The notes: generated from the sequence alone by a model not told the origin. A stretch of DNA of 64,000 bases from Nonomuraea sp. NEAU-A123 (GCF_018603905.1 NZ_JAHFZZ010000006.1:596534-660533); one strand, 5' to 3'. Positions 1 to 8,397 are shown, numbered from the stretch's first letter. Made by a program: numbers and translations.

Positions 1-151
1 GGTGGCGCGCGTGAACCACAGCCACTCCGCACAGGACCTGGTGGCGCTCGGCCGGGACGTGGAGTGCGTCGCGCTGGCGAGGGCCGTGAAGTGGCACGCC
101 GAGCAGCGGGTGCTGCTCGACGGCCACAAGACGGTCATCTTCCCTCGCTGA
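1..151 (+). CDS. 3' end of a protein of unknown function (partial)
   Basis: An open frame enters from the left edge and stops with TGA at 149-151, leaving the last 49 codons. The tail is soluble and mixed in charge (ending HKTVIFPR), with no membrane segment or motif I recognise. Codon use is normal for this genome, so it is probably the true C-terminus of a longer gene. It converges on the oxidoreductase gene, with only 9 bases between the two stops. Confidence 0.45.
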   Translation, partial: VARVNHSHSAQDLVALGRDVECVALARAVKWHAEQRVLLDGHKTVIFPR

Positions 152-160
152 CCTGCGGCC

Positions 161-1153
161 TTATGGCCACATGACGACAAGCTTGCCGATCGTGTGGTTG
201 TTCGCGAGGTCTGCATAGGCTCGCGTGGCTTCCGCTGGTCCGTAGCGGTGGGTGATGGTGTTCGGCAGGGTTCCGCGTACGGCCAGCGCGGCCAGTTCGT
301 CCAGGTCGCCGGGGTCGGCGTGGGTGTAGACGGTGTCCACCCGTATGTCGGCGAAGGCCGCGGGGTCGGGGCTGGGGAAGGCGATGTTCAGCAGCCGCCC
401 GCCCGGCCGGATGGCGCGGGCCGTGCCGACCAGGGCGGGGCCCGACTGGGCCAGGTTGACCAGGGTGTCCACGCCGTCCGCGTGGCGGCGCAGGGTCTCC
501 GCGCCTGGATCGGTCGAGCGGTAGTCGATCACCTCGGCGGCTCCCAGCGCGCGAACGTACGGCTCGTCGTCGGGTATCGCGGTGGCGATCACATGGACGC
601 CGCACGCGGCCAGCAGCGGGACCACCGCGCCGCCGACCCCGCCGGCCGCGCCGATCACGACCACCTTCGTGCCGCGAGTGAACGTTCCGGCGCGCAGCAG
701 GGGCAGAGCTGTCAGGCCGGCGATCGGGAGAGTGGCGGTGTGGTCGGCGGGCAGGTCCGGCGGGCGGTGGGCCAGGGCCGGGGTGTCGGCGTCGAAGAGC
801 GCGTATTCGGCCATGGTGCCCGTGGTCAGGGAAGGCGGTGTGGCAGTGAGGTCCGCCATGGCCTTCGCCGCGTAGGGGAGGCCGAGGCCGAATATTTCGT
901 CCCCTGGGGCGAATCGGGAGACTCCGTCGCCGACGCCGGTGACCGTACCGGCGAAGTCGCTGCCCGGGACGTGCGGGAACGCCAGCGGAGCCGACTCCCG
1001 CATCACCCCGCTCAGGATGCGGAGATCGGCCGGGTTCAGTCCCGCGGCGGTGATCCGCACCCGCACCTGGCCGGGGCCCGGTTCCGGTGCCGGGATGTCT
1101 TCCATCGCCAGTACGTCCGCCGAGCCGTACTGCCTTGCCACCAATGCCCGCAT
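161..1153 (-). CDS. NADP-dependent quinone oxidoreductase-like (zinc-free MDR family)
   Basis: This is a 330-residue medium-chain dehydrogenase/reductase of the quinone oxidoreductase type. The N-terminal GroES-like half contains LNPADLRI and HVPGSDFAGTV, and the Rossmann half has the glycine motif GAAGGVGG at residues 168-175. No zinc-binding Cys/His set is visible, as in zinc-independent quinone or enone reductases, which reduce quinones or activated alkenes with NADPH in the cytosol. It is divergent from a TetR gene, and the 91-base gap holds a large palindrome, so the TetR protein probably represses it. The real substrate cannot be read from sequence. Confidence 0.85.
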   Translation of the reverse strand: MRALVARQYGSADVLAMEDIPAPEPGPGQVRVRITAAGLNPADLRILSGVMRESAPLAFPHVPGSDFAGTVTGVGDGVSRFAPGDEIFGLGLPYAAKAMADLTATPPSLTTGTMAEYALFDADTPALAHRPPDLPADHTATLPIAGLTALPLLRAGTFTRGTKVVVIGAAGGVGGAVVPLLAACGVHVIATAIPDDEPYVRALGAAEVIDYRSTDPGAETLRRHADGVDTLVNLAQSGPALVGTARAIRPGGRLLNIAFPSPDPAAFADIRVDTVYTHADPGDLDELAALAVRGTLPNTITHRYGPAEATRAYADLANNHTIGKLVVMWP

Positions 1154-1169
1154 GGGCGTCTCCTCGCTT

Positions 1170-1228
1170 AACCGGACCGGTTGGTCATGTTATGAGTGCT
1201 CAGCATAATATGACCGGCCGGTCCGGTT
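1170..1228. promoter_or_regulatory. Large imperfect palindrome, probable TetR operator
   Basis: A 59-base inverted repeat is centred near 1199, between the divergent oxidoreductase and TetR genes. The outer 25 bases of the arms (1170-1194 and 1204-1228) match with three mismatches. Each arm carries a smaller palindromic core: ACCGGACCGGTT on the left and the perfect GACCGGCCGGTC on the right. Two stacked TetR sites covering both promoters would explain this. The binding protein is inferred from position only. Confidence 0.7.
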
Positions 1229-1244
1229 GGGATAGGGTCGGTTT

Positions 1245-2006
1245 GTGGGGACGATGCGGGCCGATGCCATGCGTAACAGGCGGTTGCTGCTCGACGCGGC
1301 TGCCGCGGAGTTCGCGGAGCATGGGATGGATGTTTCGGTGGCGCAGATCGCGGTGCGGGCCGGGATCGGCAAGGGGACCGTGTTCCGCCACTTCGCCACC
1401 AAGGAGCAGCTCATCACGGCGATCTTCGCCGACCAACTCGACGACCTGGCCGCCATCGGAGAGGCGCTCCTGCGGGGGACGGGAGCGGGGGCAGGTATGG
1501 GTGCTGGCGAGGGTATTGATGCGAGTGCGGAGGCGGGCGCGGGCATCGGTGCGAGCGTGCAGGTGGGCGCAGGTATTGGTGCGAGCGTGCAGGCAGGCGC
1601 GGGCCCCGCGATGGCGGCGCGTGGCGCGGACGCGTTGCTGGCGTTCATGAGTGCGGGTGTCGAGGCGCAGGTCAGCGATCGGGCCTTCTGCCAGGCGGCG
1701 GGGGCGATCGCCCGGGCCGATCCGCAGGTGCGGCGGGCCAGCCAGCGCCTGGCGGCCGTCGCGGAGGCGCTCACGGCCGAGGCCAGGCGCGAGGGGTCTG
1801 TCCGCGACGACGTCACCGGACACGACATCGTGCTGCTGATCAACGCCGCCTCGCAGGCCACCGCGCCACTCGGTGACACGGTGCCTGGGCTCTGGCGGCG
1901 CTATCTCAGCATGATGTTCGATGGGTTGCGTCCCGCGGCCGCCCACCCGCTCCCGGTCCCCGCTCCGGAGGAGACGCACTTCACAGCGGCGGCACACCGC
2001 GCCTGA
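1245..2006 (+). CDS. TetR family transcriptional regulator with a repeat-expanded insert
   Basis: The first 60 residues form a TetR DNA-binding domain (RNRRLLLDAAAAEFAEHGM, then GIGKGTVFRHFATKEQL). The C-terminal half is helical and ligand-binding in type. Between them, about residues 80-125, is a Gly/Ala-rich stretch not expected in the family; part is an exact 10-residue unit (GAGIGASVQV/A) repeated twice. GTG at 1245 gives 253 residues; ATG at 1254 or 1269 would also keep the whole domain. It probably represses itself and the divergent oxidoreductase through the palindrome at 1170-1228. Confidence 0.85.
   Translation: MGTMRADAMRNRRLLLDAAAAEFAEHGMDVSVAQIAVRAGIGKGTVFRHFATKEQLITAIFADQLDDLAAIGEALLRGTGAGAGMGAGEGIDASAEAGAGIGASVQVGAGIGASVQAGAGPAMAARGADALLAFMSAGVEAQVSDRAFCQAAGAIARADPQVRRASQRLAAVAEALTAEARREGSVRDDVTGHDIVLLINAASQATAPLGDTVPGLWRRYLSMMFDGLRPAAAHPLPVPAPEETHFTAAAHRA
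1536..1595 (+). repeat. In-frame 30-bp tandem duplication inside the TetR gene
   Basis: Positions 1536-1565 and 1566-1595 are near-identical 30-base units, each encoding ten residues. Looser copies of the Gly-Ala pattern precede them from about 1480. The units keep the reading frame, so the effect is a longer flexible linker, not a break. Confidence 0.75.
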
Positions 2007-2059
2007 GCGGCCGTTCGGGGCACATTGGGTCTTGGGGATGGGTCCGACGTGGGCGGTCG

Positions 2060-2155
2060 CTTAGCGCGCGTCGGGCGTTAGGGCGCGTCGGGCGTGGACG
2101 GGCGTTCAGGACGTGTCGGGAGTGGGCCGGCGTTCAGCGCGTGGCCTCCGTGTCG
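2060..2155. repeat. Degenerate tandem repeats after the PPOX gene
   Basis: Read on the minus strand, three to four diverged units of 17-28 bases of the type CGACGCGCCCTAACGCC follow the stop codon of the PPOX gene. The last bases of that gene resemble the unit, as if the array were seeded from the gene end. No gene is seen in the stretch. Confidence 0.5.
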
Positions 2156-2581
2156 TCAGACGTCGCGGGCGGAGAGGCCGTACGTGTCGCCGTCGAGGCC
2201 CCAGGCCAGGACGCGGCGCGGTCGGATGCCGATCCACGCGGCGTCGAACGGGAACCCGGCTCCCAGCCGCTCACCCAGCTCTTCGCCGCCGTCGAGGTGC
2301 GTCTCCGCGAGGCCGCGGATCTCGATGCCCCGCGGTGTCCACGGATCGACGGACGCCAGGTCGTCGACCACGAGCGCCACGTCCGGCCGAGCCCTGGCGT
2401 CGCGGAACTTCTTGCTCGCCACCATGTCCGCGACGCTGCCGATCACAACGACCTCGGTCTCGGGGTCGTAGAAGACGCCCACCGGCGTCACGTGCGGCCC
2501 GCCCCCGGCACCGACCGTGGCGAAGCGGCCCAGCGGCTGGCTGATCAGATACGAGATCTCCGCCTCGGTGAACGTGGTCAT
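2156..2581 (-). CDS. PPOX-class, probably F420-dependent oxidoreductase
   Basis: A 141-residue split-barrel flavin/deazaflavin-binding protein of the pyridoxamine-5'-phosphate oxidase-like superfamily. Family signs are the start FTEAEISYLISQPLGRFATV, the strand HVTPVGVFYDPE and the ending WGLDGDTYGLSARDV. Small actinobacterial members of this type commonly use F420 to reduce various substrates, but cofactor and substrate are inferred here. Its start ATG overlaps the stop of the upstream DsbA-like gene by four bases (ATGA), so the two are translationally coupled. Confidence 0.8.
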   Translation of the reverse strand: MTTFTEAEISYLISQPLGRFATVGAGGGPHVTPVGVFYDPETEVVVIGSVADMVASKKFRDARARPDVALVVDDLASVDPWTPRGIEIRGLAETHLDGGEELGERLGAGFPFDAAWIGIRPRRVLAWGLDGDTYGLSARDV

Positions 2582-3399
2582 GCCCCCTCCCGCGATCCCC
2601 GAGGGTCGGTGCGGGTCGCGGCGGACGGCCGCGACACCGGGTCGGGCGACGCGGCGGCCGGTTGTGGCCCGGCGTCGAAGGACGCGGCGCCGGATGGCCG
2701 GTCAGGGCCGAGAGGCGCGGCGGGCAGCCGCGACTCGGGGCGGGGAGACGTGCCGGATGACCGCCGCAGGGTGGCGAGCAGGGTGGCGGTGTCGACCCCG
2801 CCGCTGAGCGGCTCGGCGCCGGGGAAGACGAAGGTCGGCACCGTCGTGATCCCGGCCGCCCGAGCCGCGGCGACCTGCTCGCGTACCTCGGTGACGCCTT
2901 CCGCCGAGGCGAGGAACTCCTCGGCCCCCTGCACGCCGGCCCGCGCCGCCGCGTCGCTCAGCACGGCGTGGTCGCCGAGATCGCCGCCGTCACGGAAGTG
3001 CGACTCGTACAGCGCCGTAGCGAGCGTTGCCTGGGCCCCCGCACCGTACTCCCGCAGCGCGAACCACAGCAGCCGATGCGCGGTGAACGTGTTGACCGCC
3101 ACCGCCCGATCAAACCGATACTCCACCCCCTCCCTCGCCCCCAACTCGGCCATGCCCGAGGTCATCAAGGCCGCCTGTTCACGGCCGAACATCTCGGCCA
3201 CCGCCTCCATCAGCGGCCGAGCCTCCTGCGGGGCGTCGGCGGCGAGCTGGTAGGGCAGGTGGACGAGCTCGGCGGCACCACCGAACGCCTCCACCGCGCG
3301 GTGGAAACGGTGCGTGCCCAGTCGGCACCAGGGGCACGCGAGGTCGGCGTACACCTCAACCCGTATCGGACGGCCGATGGCCGTTGTTTCGCTGGTCAT
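2578..3399 (-). CDS. DsbA family thiol-disulfide oxidoreductase (FrnE-like)
   Basis: A cytoplasmic thioredoxin-fold protein of the DsbA/FrnE branch with active site CPWC (Cys22, Cys25 from this start), an inserted helical domain and the cis-Pro region TVPTFVFPG. There is no signal peptide, as usual for FrnE-like proteins. The last 60 or so residues form a Pro/Ser/Arg-rich tail beyond the fold, not typical of the family. I chose ATG at 3399; a TTG at 3408 would add three residues. The next gene (PPOX) overlaps its stop, suggesting a shared redox role. Confidence 0.83.
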   Translation of the reverse strand: MTSETTAIGRPIRVEVYADLACPWCRLGTHRFHRAVEAFGGAAELVHLPYQLAADAPQEARPLMEAVAEMFGREQAALMTSGMAELGAREGVEYRFDRAVAVNTFTAHRLLWFALREYGAGAQATLATALYESHFRDGGDLGDHAVLSDAAARAGVQGAEEFLASAEGVTEVREQVAAARAAGITTVPTFVFPGAEPLSGGVDTATLLATLRRSSGTSPRPESRLPAAPLGPDRPSGAASFDAGPQPAAASPDPVSRPSAATRTDPRGSREGA

Positions 3400-3455
3400 A
3401 TGCCCCAACCTGCCGGTTCCGGCGCGGGTGAGGGAGGCCGCGTCAAGACGGGCAC

Positions 3456-3491
3456 CAGCAGGGCCACCAAAACCGGCAGGGCTACCAAAAG
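3456..3491. repeat. 18-bp tandem direct repeat
   Basis: Two units, 3456-3473 and 3474-3491, match at 15 of 18 positions. They sit just past the 3' end of the VOC gene (minus strand), in the 95-base gap before the DsbA-like gene, where no other gene is seen. Confidence 0.6.
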
Positions 3492-3494
3492 GGC

Positions 3495-3845
3495 TTAAGG
3501 GCGGTAAGTCCCGAAGTACCAGACGTTCCCCTCGGGATCCTGGCAGGCGTACTCGCGCGACCCGTAAGGCTGATCGGTGAGCTCCATCGTGATCGTGGCC
3601 CCGGCGGCCCGGGCGCGGGCCAGGTGGGCGTCGGGGTCGTCGACGGCGATGTACATGCCGGGACCGCCCGGCTTGCCCTCCCCGACCATGATCAGGTCGT
3701 CCCCGACGAGGAGCTCGGCGTGGTTGACCACGCCCTGGTCGTTCTTGGACGCCTCGTGCACCCGGAACCCGAAGGCGGCGGTCAGGAAGTCGATGGCCGT
3801 CGCGCAGTTCTGGTAGCGGGCCAGGGCGTAAACGGTTCGTGTCAT
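3495..3845 (-). CDS. VOC superfamily protein (glyoxalase/bleomycin-resistance fold)
   Basis: A 116-residue single-domain VOC protein. The two beta-alpha-beta-beta-beta modules are recognisable: CATAIDFLTAAFGFRVHEAS at the start and YGSREYACQDPEGNVWYFGTY at the end, where the terminal acidic/aromatic pattern holds a usual metal ligand. Members bind metals and small molecules (methylglyoxal adducts, antibiotics) or act as dioxygenases; specificity is not readable. It begins 10 bases after the AraC regulator gene on the same strand, so it may belong to that regulator's circuit. Confidence 0.8.
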   Translation of the reverse strand: MTRTVYALARYQNCATAIDFLTAAFGFRVHEASKNDQGVVNHAELLVGDDLIMVGEGKPGGPGMYIAVDDPDAHLARARAAGATITMELTDQPYGSREYACQDPEGNVWYFGTYRP

Positions 3846-3855
3846 GCGGTCAGTA

Positions 3856-4641
3856 TCAGACGGGGACAGCCGCGGGTCTTGGACGAATCTGACCGGGCGT
3901 CGTGTCGCCCAGCGCCCTGAACTCGCGGTTCATGTGCGCCTGATCGTAGAAGCCGCAGTCGGCGGCGACGCCGGCGATCGCCCGGCCGGAGCGGAGCAGG
4001 CGCAGCGCGGACTGGAAGCGGATCACCCGGGCGGCCGTCTTCGGCGTGAGGCCGACCTGGTCGTGGAAGCGGGCGACGAGATGGCGGTGGCTCCAGCCGA
4101 GCGACGAGGCCAGCCACGACGGCCCCACGCGGCCGCCCGAGGAGAGGAGCCGCGCCCACGCCCACGGAACCTCCGGGCCGATCTCCGGCCCGGCCAGGAT
4201 GCGCTCCGTCAGCAGCCGGTCGGTCAGGGCCAGCCGCTCGGGCCAGGACGCCGTCCCGCCCAGCCGCTCGACGGCCGTGCGGGCCCAGCCGCCGAGCAGG
4301 TCCTCGATCGGGACCACGAGGTTCGTCAGCTCCCGCATCGGCATTCCGTACAGCCGCCGCGCCCCGAACGGAGTGAGGAACACCTGCACGCCCTCGGCCG
4401 GGCCGAGCGTGCGGGTCACGGTGAAGCGGTCACTGAGCCCGCCGGTGAACGACGTGACGCGCGCCCCGCCCACCCCCATCGCCGCGCCGAACCCGAGGAT
4501 CAGCACCGCACCCGGCATCGCCGCCTCGGACCGCGTCAACGGCGAGACGTAGTGCTCCCGGTACGCGGTCAGCCGCGTCACGTACGGCCGCAGAGCAGAG
4601 CTGGGGACGGCCTCCACCATGGCCAGCCCCAGCATGCTCAT
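3856..4641 (-). CDS. AraC family transcriptional regulator
   Basis: A 261-residue regulator. The first 150 residues are an effector-binding region unlike the classic arabinose pocket (GFGAAMGVGGARVTSFTGGL). The last 100 residues carry two helix-turn-helix motifs, the first around WLASSLGWSHRHLVARF and the second ending IAGVAADCGFYDQAHMNREF, the AraC signature. It lies eight bases after the prolyl oligopeptidase stop and ten before the VOC gene, so it is probably transcribed with them. Ligand and targets are unknown. Confidence 0.85.
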   Translation of the reverse strand: MSMLGLAMVEAVPSSALRPYVTRLTAYREHYVSPLTRSEAAMPGAVLILGFGAAMGVGGARVTSFTGGLSDRFTVTRTLGPAEGVQVFLTPFGARRLYGMPMRELTNLVVPIEDLLGGWARTAVERLGGTASWPERLALTDRLLTERILAGPEIGPEVPWAWARLLSSGGRVGPSWLASSLGWSHRHLVARFHDQVGLTPKTAARVIRFQSALRLLRSGRAIAGVAADCGFYDQAHMNREFRALGDTTPGQIRPRPAAVPV

Positions 4642-4649
4642 ATTTCCGA

Positions 4650-6713
4650 CTATAGGCCGGTATGCCTGGCCAGGAACGTCAGCGTGTCAGCCGACAGCTC
4701 GACCGACCGGCTGATCGAACGGGCGCCATGGCCCACCTCGGTCTCGTTGCGCAGCACGATCGGCCCCTCACCCGTGGACGCGTGCTGGAGCGCCGCGCAC
4801 ATCTTCCACGCGTGCAGCGGATGCACCCGCGTGTCCGACTGGAAGACCGTGAACAGCGTCGCGGGGTACGCCACACCCTCGCGAACATGGTGATACGGCG
4901 AGTATCCCAGCAACCAGCCGAACCCCTCGGGATCGGCGGCGGAGCCGTACTCGACGTTCCAGGTCGCCCCCAGCCCGAACTGCTCGTAACGGATCATGTC
5001 GAGCAGCGGAGCGGAGCAGGCGACGGCCGCGTACAGCTCGGGACGCTGCGTCAGCGCCGCGCCCACCAGCAGCCCGCCGTTGGAGCCGCCGGAGATCGCC
5101 AGTTGCCGGGCTGTCGTCACTCCGGTCGCGATGAGGTGCTCGGCCGCGGCGTGGAAGTCGTCGAAGACGTTCTGCTTGTTGCCGAGCATGCCGGCGCGGT
5201 GCCAGTCCTCGCCCTCCTCGCCGCCGCCGCGCAGATTGGCGATCACGTAGACGCCGCCCGCCTCCACCCAGGCGAGCACCGACGCGGAGTAGCCGGGGGT
5301 CATCGACAGCCCGAAGCCGCCGTAGCCGTACAGGATGGTCGGACGCGGCCCGTCGCCGTCGACCGGCGAGATGACCAGCATGCGGACGTCGGTGCCGTCC
5401 TTCGACCGGTAGACGACCTGGGACGTGCGCACCGATGGCACGTCCACCGCGCCCGGTGAGGCGGCCCAGAGCGTGGTCTCGCCGGTCCTGGCGTCATAGC
5501 GCTGGATGGTCGGCGGCGTGGTGTTGTCGGTGTAGCCGAACCACGCCTCGTAGCCGCCTTCCGGACGTTCGGCGATGCCGCCGATCGAGCCGAGGCCGGG
5601 CGCGGGCACTTCGCCGATCCGTTCGCCGGTGGCCAGGTCGTGCACCGTGATCTCGCTGATCGCGTGGCGGGTCCAGCCCACCAGCATGACCGGGCGGTCG
5701 AGGTCGTCGAGGATCGCGAAGTCGGACAGCACCGCCTCGGCGTCCTCGGGGATCAGGTCGCGCCAGGCCTCGACACCGGGCGTCGCCGGGTCGGTGACGC
5801 AGATCCGGGCGCGCGGCGCGTCGCGGTCGGTGTGGACGTACAGCCTGCCGTCGCGGCCGAACGAGAGCCCCGTCTGGGCATCCACGCCCTCCTGTACGAC
5901 CTGGAGATCGGGCCGGTCGGGCGCGGACGCGGTCAGGTCGGCCACCCACAGGTCGTTGCGTGGCGCCGTGCCCTCGCTGGCGGAGATCTGCAGCCAGCGG
6001 CCGTCACGCGAGACCGAGACGCCGTAGTAGTTGGTCATCTTCATGCCTTCACCGAAGATCATCACATCGTCTTCGGTGGACGTGCCGACGCGGTGCAGGT
6101 AGACGCGGCGGTGGAACTGCGACTCGCCCTCCGGCAGCTCCGTGCTCGGCAACCGGCGCACGTAGTAGAACGCCTCGCCGCCGGGCAGCCAGGCGATGGG
6201 GGAGTAGCGGCACCGGTCGATCGGGCCCTCCACCCGGGCACCGGTGGCCACGTCCATGAGGTAGAGAACCGACTCCTCGTTGCCGCCCACCGAGATCTGG
6301 TAGGCGAGCAGGCGGCCCTCCTTGTCGGGTTGTACGGCGTCGAGCGTGGTCAGGCCCGACGGGTCGAGCGCCATGGGGTCGATCAGCGCCCGCTCCGTGC
6401 CGCCGGCTCCGTCGTCCTCGGCGACGTAGTAGACCGCGTGCTCCTGGTCCGGCGTGCGGCGGCTGAAGAAGTGACGCGTGCCGCGCCACGCGGGCACCCC
6501 CACGGAACCCGACCTGAGCAACTCGGCGATGCGGTCCCTGAACCGCTGCGGCTCACTCTGCCGCTTGAACAGGTCGGCCTGCGCGAGCAGCCATCCCTGT
6601 GTCTCCGGACTGTCGGGATCCTCAAGCCAGCGATAGGGGTCCGCGACGGGAGTTTTGTGCAAAATCTCGTCGCTTTCCGCGCGGCGTGCTGTGGGGTAGG
6701 GCTCTCGCGTCAT
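4650..6713 (-). CDS. Prolyl oligopeptidase family serine peptidase (S9A)
   Basis: A 687-residue member of the S9A family. The N-terminus matches the family (VADPYRWLEDPDSPE), a seven-bladed beta-propeller fills the middle, and the alpha/beta-hydrolase domain takes the last 250 residues. The triad is visible: Ser544 in GGSNGG, Asp627 in QSDTRVHPLHAW, His662 in EVGHGARS. No signal peptide is seen, so it should be cytosolic, cutting short peptides after proline. Length is normal. It heads the leftward cluster that continues with the AraC and VOC genes. Confidence 0.92.
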   Translation of the reverse strand: MTREPYPTARRAESDEILHKTPVADPYRWLEDPDSPETQGWLLAQADLFKRQSEPQRFRDRIAELLRSGSVGVPAWRGTRHFFSRRTPDQEHAVYYVAEDDGAGGTERALIDPMALDPSGLTTLDAVQPDKEGRLLAYQISVGGNEESVLYLMDVATGARVEGPIDRCRYSPIAWLPGGEAFYYVRRLPSTELPEGESQFHRRVYLHRVGTSTEDDVMIFGEGMKMTNYYGVSVSRDGRWLQISASEGTAPRNDLWVADLTASAPDRPDLQVVQEGVDAQTGLSFGRDGRLYVHTDRDAPRARICVTDPATPGVEAWRDLIPEDAEAVLSDFAILDDLDRPVMLVGWTRHAISEITVHDLATGERIGEVPAPGLGSIGGIAERPEGGYEAWFGYTDNTTPPTIQRYDARTGETTLWAASPGAVDVPSVRTSQVVYRSKDGTDVRMLVISPVDGDGPRPTILYGYGGFGLSMTPGYSASVLAWVEAGGVYVIANLRGGGEEGEDWHRAGMLGNKQNVFDDFHAAAEHLIATGVTTARQLAISGGSNGGLLVGAALTQRPELYAAVACSAPLLDMIRYEQFGLGATWNVEYGSAADPEGFGWLLGYSPYHHVREGVAYPATLFTVFQSDTRVHPLHAWKMCAALQHASTGEGPIVLRNETEVGHGARSISRSVELSADTLTFLARHTGL

Positions 6714-6938
6714 GCCCGAACCCTACTGCCATGCAGCGTGCGTAAAGCCCTGGTGAAGTGGGCATAAAACGTACCGTGCGTCTCTCTGGTCATTCCGGCT
6801 GGGGGTTATGGGGTGGCGGGGACCATGCGGTAAACGTCAGACTTGGTGATAGGACGGTGCCGTGGTGACCATCCGCTGGACCGTCCGGCGGAGGTCCACG
6901 TGACGGAAGCACCAGTGCCCCAGGAGGGGCCGACAGCC

Positions 6939-6960
6939 GGGACATGCCACGGCATGTCCC
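6939..6960. promoter_or_regulatory. 10-bp perfect inverted repeat upstream of the HNH gene
   Basis: GGGACATGCC and GGCATGTCCC are separated by two bases, 31 bases before the HNH endonuclease start. A repeat this tight suits a dimeric repressor site better than a transcript hairpin, because a two-base loop would be strained. The rest of the 278-base gap between the peptidase and HNH genes shows no gene. Confidence 0.45.
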
Positions 6961-6991
6961 CCTTGATACCCATGCAGCAGGGAGCGGCCCG

Positions 6992-7501
6992 ATGACGCGC
7001 CAAGTCCTGCTGCTCAACGCCACTTACGAGCCACTCACCACTCTCTCGCTGCATCGCGCCATCGTGCTCGTGCTGCGGGACAAGGCCGACATCGTCCATC
7101 GTGACGGCCGGGGCGCGGTCCTGCGCTCCGCGACCTGCACGCTGGACGTCCCCTCGGTGATCCGGCTCCGCAGATACGTCCGTATTCCCTACCGGTCTCG
7201 CATCCCCCTGACCAGGGCCGCGCTCATGCGGCGCGACGACTACCGCTGCGCCTACTGCGGCCTGCGGGCCGAGACCATCGACCACGTCGTCCCCCGGTCC
7301 AGGGGCGGCCCCCACACCTGGGAGAACTGCGTCGCCTCGTGCACGCCGTGCAACCACCGGAAGGCCGACAAGTTCCTGGAGGAGCTGGGGTGGACGCTAC
7401 GCGTCGCCCCGGCGGTGCCACGGGGCGCTCACTGGCGGCTCATCGGCGCTTCACTCGTCGGCGATCCCCAATGGGCGCCCTACCTGGAAGCGGCTGCCTG
7501 A
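6992..7501 (+). CDS. HNH endonuclease
   Basis: A 169-residue stand-alone HNH nuclease. The N-terminal segment (VLLLNATYEPLTTLSLHRA) is common to an actinobacterial HNH group. The nuclease domain contains CAYCG (Cys86, Cys89), TIDHVVPRSRGG (His98) and SCTPCNHRKADK (Cys117, Cys120), so two CxxC pairs hold a structural zinc around the active site. ATG at 6992 is chosen because GGAG lies 7 bases upstream; an in-frame start at 6944 would add 16 poorly conserved residues. No mobile or restriction genes are adjacent, so its role is unclear. Confidence 0.88.
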   Translation: MTRQVLLLNATYEPLTTLSLHRAIVLVLRDKADIVHRDGRGAVLRSATCTLDVPSVIRLRRYVRIPYRSRIPLTRAALMRRDDYRCAYCGLRAETIDHVVPRSRGGPHTWENCVASCTPCNHRKADKFLEELGWTLRVAPAVPRGAHWRLIGASLVGDPQWAPYLEAAA

Positions 7502-7507
7502 CCTTCG

Positions 7508-7532
7508 GGCCCGGATCCCTCGGATCCGGGCC
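7508..7532 (+). terminator. Hairpin terminator after the HNH gene
   Basis: A perfect 11-bp stem (7508-7518 with 7522-7532) with a 3-base loop starts seven bases past the HNH stop codon. It has only a weak T-rich tail, as is usual in high-GC actinobacteria. Confidence 0.75.
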
Positions 7533-7578
7533 TGAAATGTCTTTGTCCTGCTTCGCGGCTCCTGGCAGGATCCAGGAC

Positions 7579-8388
7579 ATGTGGACCTTCACCACCGACG
7601 TCGAGGAGTACGCGGCCGTCGTCGAGGCGTTCCTGCTCGCCGACCCCGTGGGCAACACGGTGCCGCTGACCGTGCTGGCGAACATCCGCGCCGGAATGCC
7701 GGCCGACGACGCCTACTTCGGCTGGTGGACCAGCGACGGGGAAGTCCGCGGGGCGGCGTTCCGCACCCCGCCGCATCCGGTCGGGCTGGCCCGCATGCCG
7801 GTCGAGTCCATCGCGCCGCTGGTCAGCGCCTTGAAGGGCGAGATACCCGAGGTCATGGGCCCGCTGGAGCTGACCGAAGCGCTCGCCAAGGCGCTCGGCG
7901 AACCCGGCTCCGTGCTGTCGGAGCGCCTTTATCGCCTCGGCACCCTGACCATCCCCGACACGGCGGGCCACGGCCGTCTGGCGGACGTCGCCGACTTTCC
8001 CCTGCTGGTCGCCTGGTTCCTGGCGTTCGGCGACGAGGTGGGGCTGGGCATCGGCCGGGATCCCGCGCAGCAGGTCCAGCACCGGCTGGCCGGTCGGCAG
8101 CTCTTCCTGTGGGAGGCGGACGGGGCCCCGGTGTCGCTGGCCGCCCTGTCGCCCGCCGCGGGCGGGGTCTGCCGCATCGGGCCGGTGTACACGCCGCCGA
8201 CACGTCGCAGGCGTGGGTACGGTGCCGCGGTCACCGCGTTCGCCAGCCAGGTCGCGCTGGAGACGCGCTGCGAGCAGGTGGTGCTCTTCACCGACTTGGC
8301 CAACCCGACGAGCAACGCCGTCTACCGGTCGATCGGCTACGAACCCGTCTCCGACTACGCCCAGGTGAGCTTCGGAGCTTTGGCGTAG
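7579..8388 (+). CDS. GNAT family N-acetyltransferase
   Basis: A 269-residue protein with a C-terminal GNAT domain. The acetyl-CoA loop is RRRRGYGAAVTAF, preceded by the strand CRIGPVYTPP and followed by the motif NPTSNAVYRSIGYEPVSDY. The N-terminal half (EEYAAVVEAFLLADPVGNT) resembles the degenerate first domain of GNAT proteins annotated only as acetyltransferases; the substrate is unknown. ATG at 7579 follows the HNH terminator. The fmdB-like gene begins 9 bases downstream of the stop, so both may share a transcript. Confidence 0.85.
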   Translation: MWTFTTDVEEYAAVVEAFLLADPVGNTVPLTVLANIRAGMPADDAYFGWWTSDGEVRGAAFRTPPHPVGLARMPVESIAPLVSALKGEIPEVMGPLELTEALAKALGEPGSVLSERLYRLGTLTIPDTAGHGRLADVADFPLLVAWFLAFGDEVGLGIGRDPAQQVQHRLAGRQLFLWEADGAPVSLAALSPAAGGVCRIGPVYTPPTRRRRGYGAAVTAFASQVALETRCEQVVLFTDLANPTSNAVYRSIGYEPVSDYAQVSFGALA

Positions 8389-8397
8389 TCTTTGGGC

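Noticed and set aside
2141..3253. Long plus-strand frame opposite the PPOX and DsbA-like genes
   Set aside because: Antisense frame kept open by high GC; composition is Arg/Ala/Gly-rich with no domain.
6740..6770. GTGAAGTGGGC-like sequence also found near 36765 and 63830
   Set aside because: Only the copy at 63830 is part of a promoter; the others lack -35 elements, so a shared regulatory motif is not supported.
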